The notes under the pieces were generated by a model. It had not been told where the DNA came from. It saw only the letters and a list, made by a program, of their open reading frames with translations, and searched no databases. Positions 1 through 5,299 of a stretch of 5,299 nt of DNA are shown piece by piece. The DNA is from Clostridia bacterium. Lineage in GTDB: Bacteria > Bacillota > Clostridia > Oscillospirales > Acutalibacteraceae. Numbering within the stretch: position 1 is the stretch's first letter; each line of letters begins with the position of its first letter. Position numbers and translations under genes: made by a program. The stretch covers positions 1 to 5,299 of the forward strand of contig CAAEBW010000320.1 in the NCBI GenBank assembly GCA_900754145.1. The letters are read 5' to 3'.

Positions 1-1549
1 CCGCGTTACCGCCTAACATAATATCGGTACCGCGTCCCGCCATATTGGTGGCGATTGTCACCGCGCCGAATTTACCCGCCTGCGCTATAATTTCAGCCTC
101 TTTTTCGTGGTGCTTCGCGTTTAAGACATTGTGCTTTATGCCCCGCTTTTTAAGCATTGAAGACAGAAGCTCCGACTTTTCAATCGTGACCGTACCCACA
201 AGCACGGGCTGACCCTTACCGTTACATTCTATAATCTTATCTATAACCGCGTTAAACTTCGCCTTTTCGGTTTTGTATACCACATCATTTTCATCGACAC
301 GGGCTATGGGCTTATTTGTCGGAATTTCGATAACGTCAAGCTTGTAAATCTCCTGAAACTCTGCTTCCTCGGTCATAGCGGTACCCGTCATACCCGAAAG
401 CTTGCTGTAAAGTCTAAAGAAATTCTGGAAGGTGATGGTGGCAAGGGTTTTTGACTCGCGGGCGACCTTAACGCCCTCTTTGGCTTCAATCGCCTGATGC
501 AGACCCTCGTTGTAGCGGCGACCGTACATAAGGCGGCCCGTAAACTCGTCAACGATTATAACCTCGCCGTCCTTAACAACATAATCAACGTCACGCTTCA
601 TAACGCCGTGGGCGCGGATTGCCTGATTGATATGGTGTGCAATCGCAATATTTTCGGTATCGTTAAGGTTGTCAATACGGAAATATTCCTCGGCTTTTTT
701 AACGCCCGATGGGGTAAGGGTAGCGGTGTGCGCCTTTTCGTCCACAACGTAGTCGCCGTCATAATTTGTATCGTCGTCGCTCGCCTTGTCGTCCATTTCC
801 TTAACCTTTACCATTTTAAGGCTTAAAGCAAATCTGTTTGCTGAGGTGTAAAGGTCGGTCGATTTATCGGACTGACCCGAAATTATAAGCGGGGTTCTCG
901 CCTCGTCTATCAAAATAGAGTCCACCTCGTCCACAATCGCGAAATTGTGACCGCGCTGAACCTTCTGCTCCTTGTAAATCACCATATTGTCGCGCAGGTA
1001 ATCGAAGCCTAACTCGTTGTTGGTGCAATAGGTAATGTCGGCATTATACGCCGCCGCCTTTTCGTCGTGGTCCATACCGTGAATGATAAGCCCTACGGTA
1101 AGCCCCATAAAGCGGTAAAGCTTGCCCATCCACTCCGAGTCGCGCTTTGCAAGGTAATCGTTTACCGTCACAATGTGAACGCCCTTGCCCGAGAGCGCGT
1201 TTAGGTATGCCGGAAGCGTAGCTACAAGGGTTTTGCCCTCGCCCGTCTTCATCTCGGCTATTCGTCCCTGATGAAGAATTATGCCGCCTAAAATCTGTAC
1301 GGGGAAGTGGCGCATACCGAGCACCCTGTCCGCCGCCTCGCGGCAGGCGGCAAATGCCTCGGGAAGAATGTCGTCAAGGGTCTCGCCCGCCGAAAGTCTT
1401 TCCCGAAATTCGGGGGTCTTGTTTCTAAGCTCCGTATCGGACAGCGCCCTGTATTCCTCTTCTAAAGATAATACCTTATCTCTCAGGGGCATTATTCTTT
1501 TTATTTCCTTTTCGCTGTAATTGCCGAAAATCGCCTTTAATAAATTCAT
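1..1549 (-). CDS. secA: Preprotein translocase ATPase SecA (partial, N-terminal 516 codons)
   Basis: SecA is the cytosolic and membrane-peripheral ATPase that drives unfolded preproteins through SecYEG. The minus-strand frame stays open from the ATG at 1549-1547 to the window edge, so the C-terminal part is missing because the window ends, not because the gene is broken. Visible in order: N-terminal helix starting [18 protein letters not shown] then Walker A MKTGEGKT (residues 100-107, K106); [15 protein letters not shown]; Walker [13 protein letters not shown] from residue 207 in NBD1; the preprotein cross-linking domain, including [20 protein letters not shown]; then NBD2 with GTVTIEKSE and, near residues 500-516, [17 protein letters not shown]. 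The rest of NBD2, the helical scaffold and wing domains and the C-terminal tail lie outside. An acidic insert near residues 250-266 is the only departure noticed from the B. subtilis-like pattern. The start is supported by an AAAGAGG ribosome site 7 nt upstream. apbE lies 12 nt upstream on the same strand. Identification is near certain. Confidence 0.97.
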   Translation of the reverse strand, partial: MNLLKAIFGNYSEKEIKRIMPLRDKVLSLEEEYRALSDTELRNKTPEFRERLSAGETLDDILPEAFAACREAADRVLGMRHFPVQILGGIILHQGRIAEMKTGEGKTLVATLPAYLNALSGKGVHIVTVNDYLAKRDSEWMGKLYRFMGLTVGLIIHGMDHDEKAAAYNADITYCTNNELGFDYLRDNMVIYKEQKVQRGHNFAIVDEVDSILIDEARTPLIISGQSDKSTDLYTSANRFALSLKMVKVKEMDDKASDDDTNYDGDYVVDEKAHTATLTPSGVKKAEEYFRIDNLNDTENIAIAHHINQAIRAHGVMKRDVDYVVKDGEVIIVDEFTGRLMYGRRYNEGLHQAIEAKEGVKVARESKTLATITFQNFFRLYSKLSGMTGTAMTEEAEFQEIYKLDVIEIPTNKPIARVDENDVVYKTEKAKFNAVIDKIIECNGKGQPVLVGTVTIEKSELLSSMLKKRGIKHNVLNAKHHEKEAEIIAQAGKFGAVTIATNMAGRGTDIMLGGNA

Positions 1550-1556
1550 CTTGCTA

Positions 1557-1563
1557 CCTCTTT
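1557..1563 (-). promoter_or_regulatory. secA ribosome binding site overlapping the apbE stop
   Basis: On the minus strand, AAAGAGG lies 7 nt before the secA ATG, and its first two bases are the last two of the apbE TAA stop (1564-1562). This supports the secA start and suggests that ribosomes finishing apbE could reinitiate on secA. Confidence 0.8.
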
Positions 1564-2512
1564 ACTTAAAATATATTTTATCGTTTTCGCGGTACAGCCC
1601 CGAGCTTAATGTAATATTGTTTTCCCGGTCAATAAAGACCGCCTCTGTGCCCGCGGTGTTATTAATTATTTCGAGTCCGTCTTCCGTACCTAAAAGCATA
1701 CAAACGGTCGATAGCGCGTCGCAGTCAAGAGCTTTTTTACCTATAACCGTGACCGCCGCTAACTCGTTATCTACTCCGTACCCCGTCTTGGGGTCGAGGT
1801 TATGGTGATAAATTTTACCGTCCTTTTCGATGTATCTTTCGTATATCCCCGAGGTCACAGCGCACTTGTCGCTAAGCTCAATACTTGCTATAACAGAATC
1901 GTCGAACGGCTTCTTAATGCCGATATTGTACTGACCTATCATACAGATATTGCCGCCGAAATTAACAAGCGCCTTTTTTACGCCCTTTTCCTTAAGGTAC
2001 TCCGCCGCTTTATCGGCAATATAACCCTTGGCAATACCGCCTAAGTCAATCTGACTGCCGTTTAAAGAAATCGCGCCGTCTTTAATTTCAACGCTGTGAT
2101 AATCCACGCTTTGGAGCGCCTCGGCAATCTCGTCCTTACTCGGCACCACCTGATTTTTAAAATCCCATAACGCCGAAACGGGGGCTATTGTAATATCAAA
2201 TTTACCGCCGGACAAATCGCCGTAATAAATTGCCCGTTCTACGGTTTTAAGCGTGTCTTCCGTGACCGTGACAAAGCCATCGGTATTGTTAAGCCTGTAA
2301 ACGTCGCTCTCCTTTAGGGTTTTGCTTAAGGTGCGCTCTAAATCTTCGCACAGCGAAAAAGCACCGTTTATAATATCGTCCCCGCAGTCGGCGGTGACGG
2401 TACAGACGGTGTCAAGCAAAAACCTCGTTTCTGAATTTTCCGTTTCCCCCGAATTGCAGCCGCAAAGCAGGAGCAAGATCAACATCATCGGAAGCGTTAC
2501 GTTTTTTTTCAT
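1562..2512 (-). CDS. apbE: FAD:protein FMN transferase, ApbE-family lipoprotein
   Basis: ApbE enzymes use FAD and Mg2+ to attach FMN covalently to a Thr/Ser of extracytoplasmic proteins (family knowledge). The 316-residue length is normal. The N-terminus is a lipoprotein signal: MKKN, a hydrophobic core, then a lipobox LLCGC with the lipidation cysteine at residue 19 and a polar linker (NSGETENSE). Family motifs follow in order: GGKFDITIAPVSALWDF (102-118), IDLGGIAKGYIADK (155-168), NFGGNI (184-189), AVTSGIYER (218-226), HHNLDPKTGYG (236-246) and DALST (265-269), which carries the Asp/Thr of the metal site. The usual proline after TGY is glycine here, probably harmless. It is therefore predicted to be anchored on the outer face of the membrane. 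The gene is divergent from the NusG-II/Gx pair and lies 12 nt before secA. The start codon is unusual: a strong promoter sits so close that the mRNA may be leaderless. The internal Met9/Met10 are poor alternative starts because they would remove the basic signal-peptide end. Confidence 0.95.
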   Translation of the reverse strand: MKKNVTLPMMLILLLLCGCNSGETENSETRFLLDTVCTVTADCGDDIINGAFSLCEDLERTLSKTLKESDVYRLNNTDGFVTVTEDTLKTVERAIYYGDLSGGKFDITIAPVSALWDFKNQVVPSKDEIAEALQSVDYHSVEIKDGAISLNGSQIDLGGIAKGYIADKAAEYLKEKGVKKALVNFGGNICMIGQYNIGIKKPFDDSVIASIELSDKCAVTSGIYERYIEKDGKIYHHNLDPKTGYGVDNELAAVTVIGKKALDCDALSTVCMLLGTEDGLEIINNTAGTEAVFIDRENNITLSSGLYRENDKIYFK

Positions 2513-2519
2513 ACCCTTT

Positions 2520-2548
2520 ATTATACAATGACTTTCTTTTTTTGTAAA
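2520..2548 (-). promoter_or_regulatory. Sigma-A type promoter of apbE(-secA), predicted leaderless
   Basis: Read on the minus strand, TTTACA (2548-2543) is followed by a 17-nt spacer and a perfect TATAAT (2525-2520). The usual distance from the -10 box puts the first transcribed base at about 2513-2512, which is the A of the apbE ATG or one base before it. The AAAGGG between the -10 box and the ATG is only 1 nt from the start codon and would not be in the transcript. Strength is inferred from consensus match only. Confidence 0.75.
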
Positions 2549-2571
2549 GGTGTGTTAAAATAAAATATACC
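2549..2571. repeat. Imperfect 23-bp dyad in the divergent promoter region
   Basis: The arms GGTGTGTT (2549-2556) and AATATACC (2564-2571) are complementary except for two G/T positions and flank a 7-bp AT centre. The dyad covers the plus-strand -10 and abuts the apbE -35, a position suited to an operator controlling both directions. It matches no operator I recognise. It could also be chance in AT-rich DNA. Confidence 0.3.
2551..2561 (+). promoter_or_regulatory. Extended -10 promoter of the NusG-II/Gx genes
   Basis: The plus strand reads TGTG-T-TAAAAT, a TRTGn extended -10 typical of Gram-positive promoters. TAAAAT is at 2556-2561, and only a weak T-rich -35 (about 2533-2538) lies 17 nt upstream. 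The predicted start near 2568 leaves a leader of about 30 nt before the ATG at 2598. An alternative is TTGTAA (2542-2547) with TATACC (2566-2571), which is less convincing. Confidence 0.5.
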
Positions 2572-2585
2572 TGTTTTTTGTTTTT

Positions 2586-2589
2586 GGAG
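2586..2589 (+). promoter_or_regulatory. Ribosome binding site deciding the NusG-II start
   Basis: GGAG lies 8 nt before the ATG at 2598. An in-frame GTG at 2589 overlaps this site, so it cannot use it and is unlikely to be the start. Confidence 0.7.
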
Positions 2590-2597
2590 TGCGAAAA

Positions 2598-2915
2598 ATG
2601 CTTAAAAAGGGCGATATTATAATAATTATTACGGTTTTGGCGCTAACTTTAGCGTCTTCGGCTCTGCTCCTTTTCGGAAAAGGGGAGGGCAGAACCGTCA
2701 CGGTCAAGGAGAATAATAAGACGGTTTATAAGGGCTCGCTTTATGAAAATAAGGTAATTGAGCTTAAGGGAAACACGGTCGAAATTAAGGACGGCGCGGT
2801 TACGGTTATTAAAGCCGACTGCAAAAACCAAATTTGCGTAAATCACGCGGCGATAACCGAAAAGGGGGAGAGCATAATCTGTCTTCCCAATAAGGTAATC
2901 GCCGAAATAGAGTAG
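2598..2915 (+). CDS. NusG domain II-containing membrane-anchored protein (EetA-like)
   Basis: A 105-residue protein with one N-terminal hydrophobic segment (about residues 6-27) and then a small soluble domain predicted to lie outside the membrane. The domain has the NusG domain II signature: DCKNQICVNHAAI (74-86) followed by GESIICLPNKV (90-100), giving cysteines at 75, 80 and 95. C75 and C80 may form a disulfide or a redox or ligand site; this is inference. Despite the domain name it is not the transcription factor NusG, having no NGN domain and a membrane anchor. Such proteins are typically encoded next to a Gx transporter family protein and near ApbE or FMN-binding proteins in Bacillota, and I believe the pair corresponds to EetA/EetB of Listeria-type electron transfer loci. 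The molecular role is not established. Start chosen at the ATG served by GGAG. It lies 8 nt before the Gx gene and is surely cotranscribed with it. Confidence 0.85.
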   Translation: MLKKGDIIIIITVLALTLASSALLLFGKGEGRTVTVKENNKTVYKGSLYENKVIELKGNTVEIKDGAVTVIKADCKNQICVNHAAITEKGESIICLPNKVIAEIE

Positions 2916-2923
2916 GTGGAAAA

Positions 2924-3415
2924 ATGGCAAAAAAAGTTGCGCTCTACGGCATTTTAACAAGCCTTGCGCTGATTTTAGGTTTTTTAGAAAGCCTTTTTTC
3001 CCTTTCCTTTATAGCCCCCGGGGTGAAGCTGGGTCTTGCGAACTCCGTTGCCCTGCTTTTACTTTGCTTTAAGGATTTTAAGGGCGCGCTAATCGTTAAT
3101 ATAACCCGTATTTTGCTTTCCGCTCTGCTTTTTTCCTCCCCATTTTCGCTTGCCTTTTCCCTTACGGCGGGGGTTTTCTCGGTAGTGATAATGCGGTTTT
3201 TGTCGGGAATAAAAAGCGTTTCGGTTGTAGGCTTCAGTATTTCGGGTGCGGCGGTGCATAATTTAGTACAGCTTACGGTGGCTTCATTGCTTTTCGGACG
3301 GGCGGTTTGGTATTATTTGCCCTTTCTTCTTATCTCGGCATTATTAAGCGGCGGCATAATCGGAATATTATCTTCAATTATTTTCAAAAAAATAAAGACA
3401 AATACTAAATTATAG
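2924..3415 (+). CDS. Gx transporter family / Hpre_diP_synt_I membrane protein (EetB-like)
   Basis: A 163-residue, strongly hydrophobic protein with about five membrane segments (near residues 6-24, 38-50, 55-71, 76-92 and 103-155, the last region holding more than one). Diagnostic family features are PGVKLGLAN (32-40) after the first segment and AAVHNLVQL (109-117), with the conserved HNxxQ. The family is often annotated heptaprenyl diphosphate synthase component I, but it resembles the membrane substrate-binding (S) components of ECF transporters and lacks prenyl synthase DDxxD motifs, so a catalytic role is doubtful. With the NusG-II protein it probably forms a membrane complex serving quinone, isoprenoid or flavin-linked electron transfer. 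This is inferred from gene neighbourhoods in related Bacillota. No ECF ATPase gene is nearby. The AGGTGG ribosome site overlaps the upstream stop codon (2914-2919), indicating coupled translation. Confidence 0.87.
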   Translation: MAKKVALYGILTSLALILGFLESLFSLSFIAPGVKLGLANSVALLLLCFKDFKGALIVNITRILLSALLFSSPFSLAFSLTAGVFSVVIMRFLSGIKSVSVVGFSISGAAVHNLVQLTVASLLFGRAVWYYLPFLLISALLSGGIIGILSSIIFKKIKTNTKL

Positions 3416-3423
3416 TGTATAAT
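3395..3423 (+). promoter_or_regulatory. Probable asnB promoter in the 3' end of the Gx gene
   Basis: A perfect TATAAT (3418-3423) just after the Gx stop codon is preceded, 17 nt upstream, by AAGACA (3395-3400), a 4/6 match to TTGACA. Transcription would begin near 3430, giving a leader of about 28 nt, which leaves no room for a T-box or other long leader. Readthrough from the Gx gene is also possible, since no terminator lies between. Confidence 0.5.
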
Positions 3424-3434
3424 AAGATATTATA
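3418..3434. repeat. Perfect 7-bp inverted repeat over the asnB -10
   Basis: TATAATA (3418-3424), spacer AGA, then TATTATA (3428-3434). It includes the -10 box and the predicted start site, where a repressor could act. It consists only of A and T in the arms, so chance is a real possibility and it is too weak to be a terminator. Confidence 0.35.
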
Positions 3435-3440
3435 TCCTTT

Positions 3441-3449
3441 AAAGGAGAG
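3441..3449 (+). promoter_or_regulatory. asnB ribosome binding site
   Basis: AAAGGAGAG is a strong Shine-Dalgarno sequence ending 8 nt before the ATG at 3458. It supports this start, which also places the catalytic cysteine at residue 2. Confidence 0.8.
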
Positions 3450-3457
3450 TTTTTATA

Positions 3458-5296
3458 ATGTGTGGCTTTACGGGCTTTACCAATTTTATAAAGGACGACG
3501 GAACGGTGCTCACTAAAATGATGAACCGCATTGTTCACCGCGGACCTGATTCGGCGGGTCAGTTTGTGGACGGCGATATTGCGCTGGGCTTTAGAAGACT
3601 CAGTATTATCGACCTTGCCGAGGGCGGTCAGCCGATGTTCAACGAGGACAAATCGTTGGTGCTTGTCTTTAACGGCGAAATATATAATTTTAAGGAGCTA
3701 AGACAGCAGCTTGTCGCCGCAGGGCATACCTTTGCCAACAATTCCGACAGCGAGGTATTGCTACACGGCTTTGAAGAGTGGGGCGAAGAATTAGTGCCCA
3801 AGCTTCGCGGAATGTTCGCCTTTGTGATTTTCAACAGGCGCGACCGTTCAATTTTCGGCGCGCGGGATATGTTCGGAATAAAGCCGTTCTACTACACCTT
3901 TATGGGGGAAAGCTTCATTTTCGGCTCGGAAATAAAGTCGTTTCTCGACCACCCCGATTTTAAAAAGGAGCTTAACGAGGAGGCACTCGCGCACTACCTT
4001 TCTTTCCAGTACTCCCCTACAGAGGAAACCTTTTTTAAGAACGTATTTAAGCTCCCGCCCGCCCATTATTTCACATATAAGGACGGGGAAATGAAGAAAA
4101 CCCGCTATTTCCGTCCCGACTTTAAACCGCAGGACGGGGTGCTCGAGTACTTTGCCGACCTTACCGACAAGGCGGTGCGGGAATCGGTTAAGGCGCACAA
4201 AATTGCCGATGTTGAGGTAGGCTCCTTCCTTTCAAGCGGTATCGATTCAAGCTATATCGCCGAAGCCGCACAGGTTGACAAGACCTTTACAGTAGGCTTT
4301 GAAAGCCCCGACGGCGACCGTTATAATGAAATTCACTTTGCAAAGAAATTTGCCGACACGATAGGGGTCGAAAACATTTCAAAGGTGATCACCCCCGAGG
4401 AATACTGGGACGCCTTCCCCGAAATCCAGTACCATATGGACGAGCCGCTTGCCGACCCCGCCGCAATAGCCCTTTACTTTGTAAGTAAGCTTGCGAGCGA
4501 GCACGTAAAGGTGGTTATGTCGGGCGAGGGTGCGGACGAGCTGTTCGGCGGCTACCGCATTTATCAAGAGCCGATAACCCTTACTGCTTACGACAAGCTG
4601 CCCTTTGCCGTTCGCCGTGTTATAAGCAAAATCTGCGAGCGTCTGCCGCAAAAGCACGGAATTAATTATCTTGTCCGCCGAGGAAAGACGATTGAGGAGC
4701 GGTTTATCGGCAACGCCTCTATTTTCAGCTGTAAGGAGCGCAACGCCCTTTTAAAGAGCGATACCGCAAAGCGCGCTGCCGCCCCGCAGGTTTTGTGCGA
4801 TAAATTCTATAAAGAGGTCGCCGACAAGGACGACATCACCAAAATGCAGTATCTTGACATTAATATGTGGCTTATGGGGGATATTCTGCTTAAAGCCGAC
4901 AAAACGAGTATGGCAAACTCCCTTGAGCTTCGCGTGCCCTTCCTTGACAAAAAGGTGCTGGAATTAGCCGAGACCATACCCCTTAACTGCCGCGTAAGCA
5001 CCAAAACCACAAAGTTAGCCCTTCGTAAAGCGGCGGAAAAGACCTTACCGAAGCTTACCGCCGAAAAGGATAAGCTGGGCTTCCCCGTGCCTATCCGCGT
5101 GTGGCTCAAAGAGGATAAGTATTACGAAAAGGTTAAGACCGAGTTTACAAGTGATATTGCCGAAAAGTTCTTCGATACCTCGGCGCTTGTACGCTTGCTC
5201 GACAACCACCGCGCCGGCAAAGCGGATTTGAGCCGCAAAATCTGGACGGTTTACACCTTCCTTGTATGGTATAAAGAATTTTTTGTTAATGCATAA
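3458..5296 (+). CDS. asnB: Asparagine synthetase, glutamine-hydrolysing
   Basis: A cytosolic class II amidotransferase that makes asparagine from aspartate, glutamine and ATP, releasing AMP and PPi. It is complete at 612 residues, close to the usual length for Bacillota AsnB/AsnO. The N-terminal glutaminase domain (about 2-190) starts MCGFTGF, so Cys2 becomes the N-terminal nucleophile. It carries HRGPDS (27-32), FRRLSIIDL (45-53), NGEIYN (72-77) and the SDSE glutamine-binding segment (96-99). The synthetase domain has the PP-loop SSGIDSS (259-265), MSGEGADELFGGY (354-366) and DKTSMANSLELRVPFLD (481-497), all intact. The SSGIDSS form instead of SGGxDSS is a common variant. All residues needed for both half-reactions appear present. 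The family also includes asparagine synthetase-like enzymes that amidate cell-wall or other substrates, so a different acceptor cannot be excluded from sequence alone. Translation ends at tandem stops TAA TGA (5294-5299). No functional tie to the upstream Gx gene is evident. Confidence 0.95.
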   Translation: MCGFTGFTNFIKDDGTVLTKMMNRIVHRGPDSAGQFVDGDIALGFRRLSIIDLAEGGQPMFNEDKSLVLVFNGEIYNFKELRQQLVAAGHTFANNSDSEVLLHGFEEWGEELVPKLRGMFAFVIFNRRDRSIFGARDMFGIKPFYYTFMGESFIFGSEIKSFLDHPDFKKELNEEALAHYLSFQYSPTEETFFKNVFKLPPAHYFTYKDGEMKKTRYFRPDFKPQDGVLEYFADLTDKAVRESVKAHKIADVEVGSFLSSGIDSSYIAEAAQVDKTFTVGFESPDGDRYNEIHFAKKFADTIGVENISKVITPEEYWDAFPEIQYHMDEPLADPAAIALYFVSKLASEHVKVVMSGEGADELFGGYRIYQEPITLTAYDKLPFAVRRVISKICERLPQKHGINYLVRRGKTIEERFIGNASIFSCKERNALLKSDTAKRAAAPQVLCDKFYKEVADKDDITKMQYLDINMWLMGDILLKADKTSMANSLELRVPFLDKKVLELAETIPLNCRVSTKTTKLALRKAAEKTLPKLTAEKDKLGFPVPIRVWLKEDKYYEKVKTEFTSDIAEKFFDTSALVRLLDNHRAGKADLSRKIWTVYTFLVWYKEFFVNA

Positions 5297-5299
5297 TGA

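Noticed and set aside
497..826. Plus-strand open frame of 109 codons opposite secA
   Set aside because: It lies wholly antisense to a clear SecA frame, has no ribosome site and no recognisable domain; it is a shadow.
2549..2580. Dyad followed by TGTTTTTT as a rho-independent terminator
   Set aside because: The stem is AT-rich with two wobble pairs, and there is no upstream plus-strand gene to terminate; an operator role fits the location better.
2589..2597. GTG start three codons upstream for the NusG-II protein
   Set aside because: The GTG overlaps the GGAG ribosome site that is correctly spaced for the ATG at 2598.
2649..2960. Minus-strand open frame overlapping the NusG-II gene and the start of the Gx gene
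   Set aside because: It opposes two recognised genes, lacks a plausible ribosome site and has a composition unlike a real protein.
3416..3457. Riboswitch or T-box leader before asnB
   Set aside because: Only 42 bases separate the genes and the predicted leader is about 28 nt, far too short.
4214..4253. SSGIDSS in the AsnB PP-loop as a loss of function
   Set aside because: Ser for the first Gly is a common variant in asparagine synthetases, and all other motifs are intact.

Overview
The window looks like chromosome from a Bacillota bacterium, most likely one of the Clostridia. The evidence is a SecA very close in motif order to Gram-positive SecA, AAAGAGG/AAAGGAG-type ribosome binding sites, an ApbE lipoprotein, and a NusG-domain-II plus Gx-transporter pair of the kind common in anaerobic Bacillota. 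This placement is inference from recognised families; no rRNA or other marker gene is present. The window is almost fully coding, with no gap over 300 bases, and shows no mobile element, CRISPR array, tRNA or rRNA.

Layout, left to right. (1) Positions 1-1549, minus strand: the first 516 codons of secA, whose 3' end lies outside the window. (2) Positions 1562-2512, minus strand: apbE, a lipoprotein FAD:protein FMN transferase that ends 12 nt upstream of the secA start, so the two probably share a transcript. (3) Positions 2513-2597: a compact divergent promoter region. The minus-strand promoter (TTTACA-17-TATAAT) places the apbE transcription start at or next to the apbE ATG, which suggests a leaderless mRNA. 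An extended -10 promoter faces the other way, and an imperfect 23-bp dyad overlaps it. (4) Positions 2598-2915 and 2924-3415, plus strand: a small membrane-anchored NusG domain II protein and a Gx transporter / Hpre_diP_synt_I family membrane protein, 8 nt apart. They resemble the EetA/EetB pair of flavin-based extracellular electron transfer loci. (5) Positions 3458-5296, plus strand: a complete glutamine-hydrolysing asparagine synthetase with its own good RBS and a probable promoter in the tail of the preceding gene.

The most coherent biology is the apbE / NusG-II / Gx cluster. ApbE covalently attaches FMN to extracytoplasmic proteins, and NusG-II and Gx proteins repeatedly accompany ApbE and FMN-binding proteins in Bacillota. 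No FMN-accepting protein is encoded here, so the substrate must be elsewhere. SecA and AsnB are housekeeping neighbours. The linkage of apbE to secA is notable because it could tie transcription of the essential export ATPase to the apbE promoter.
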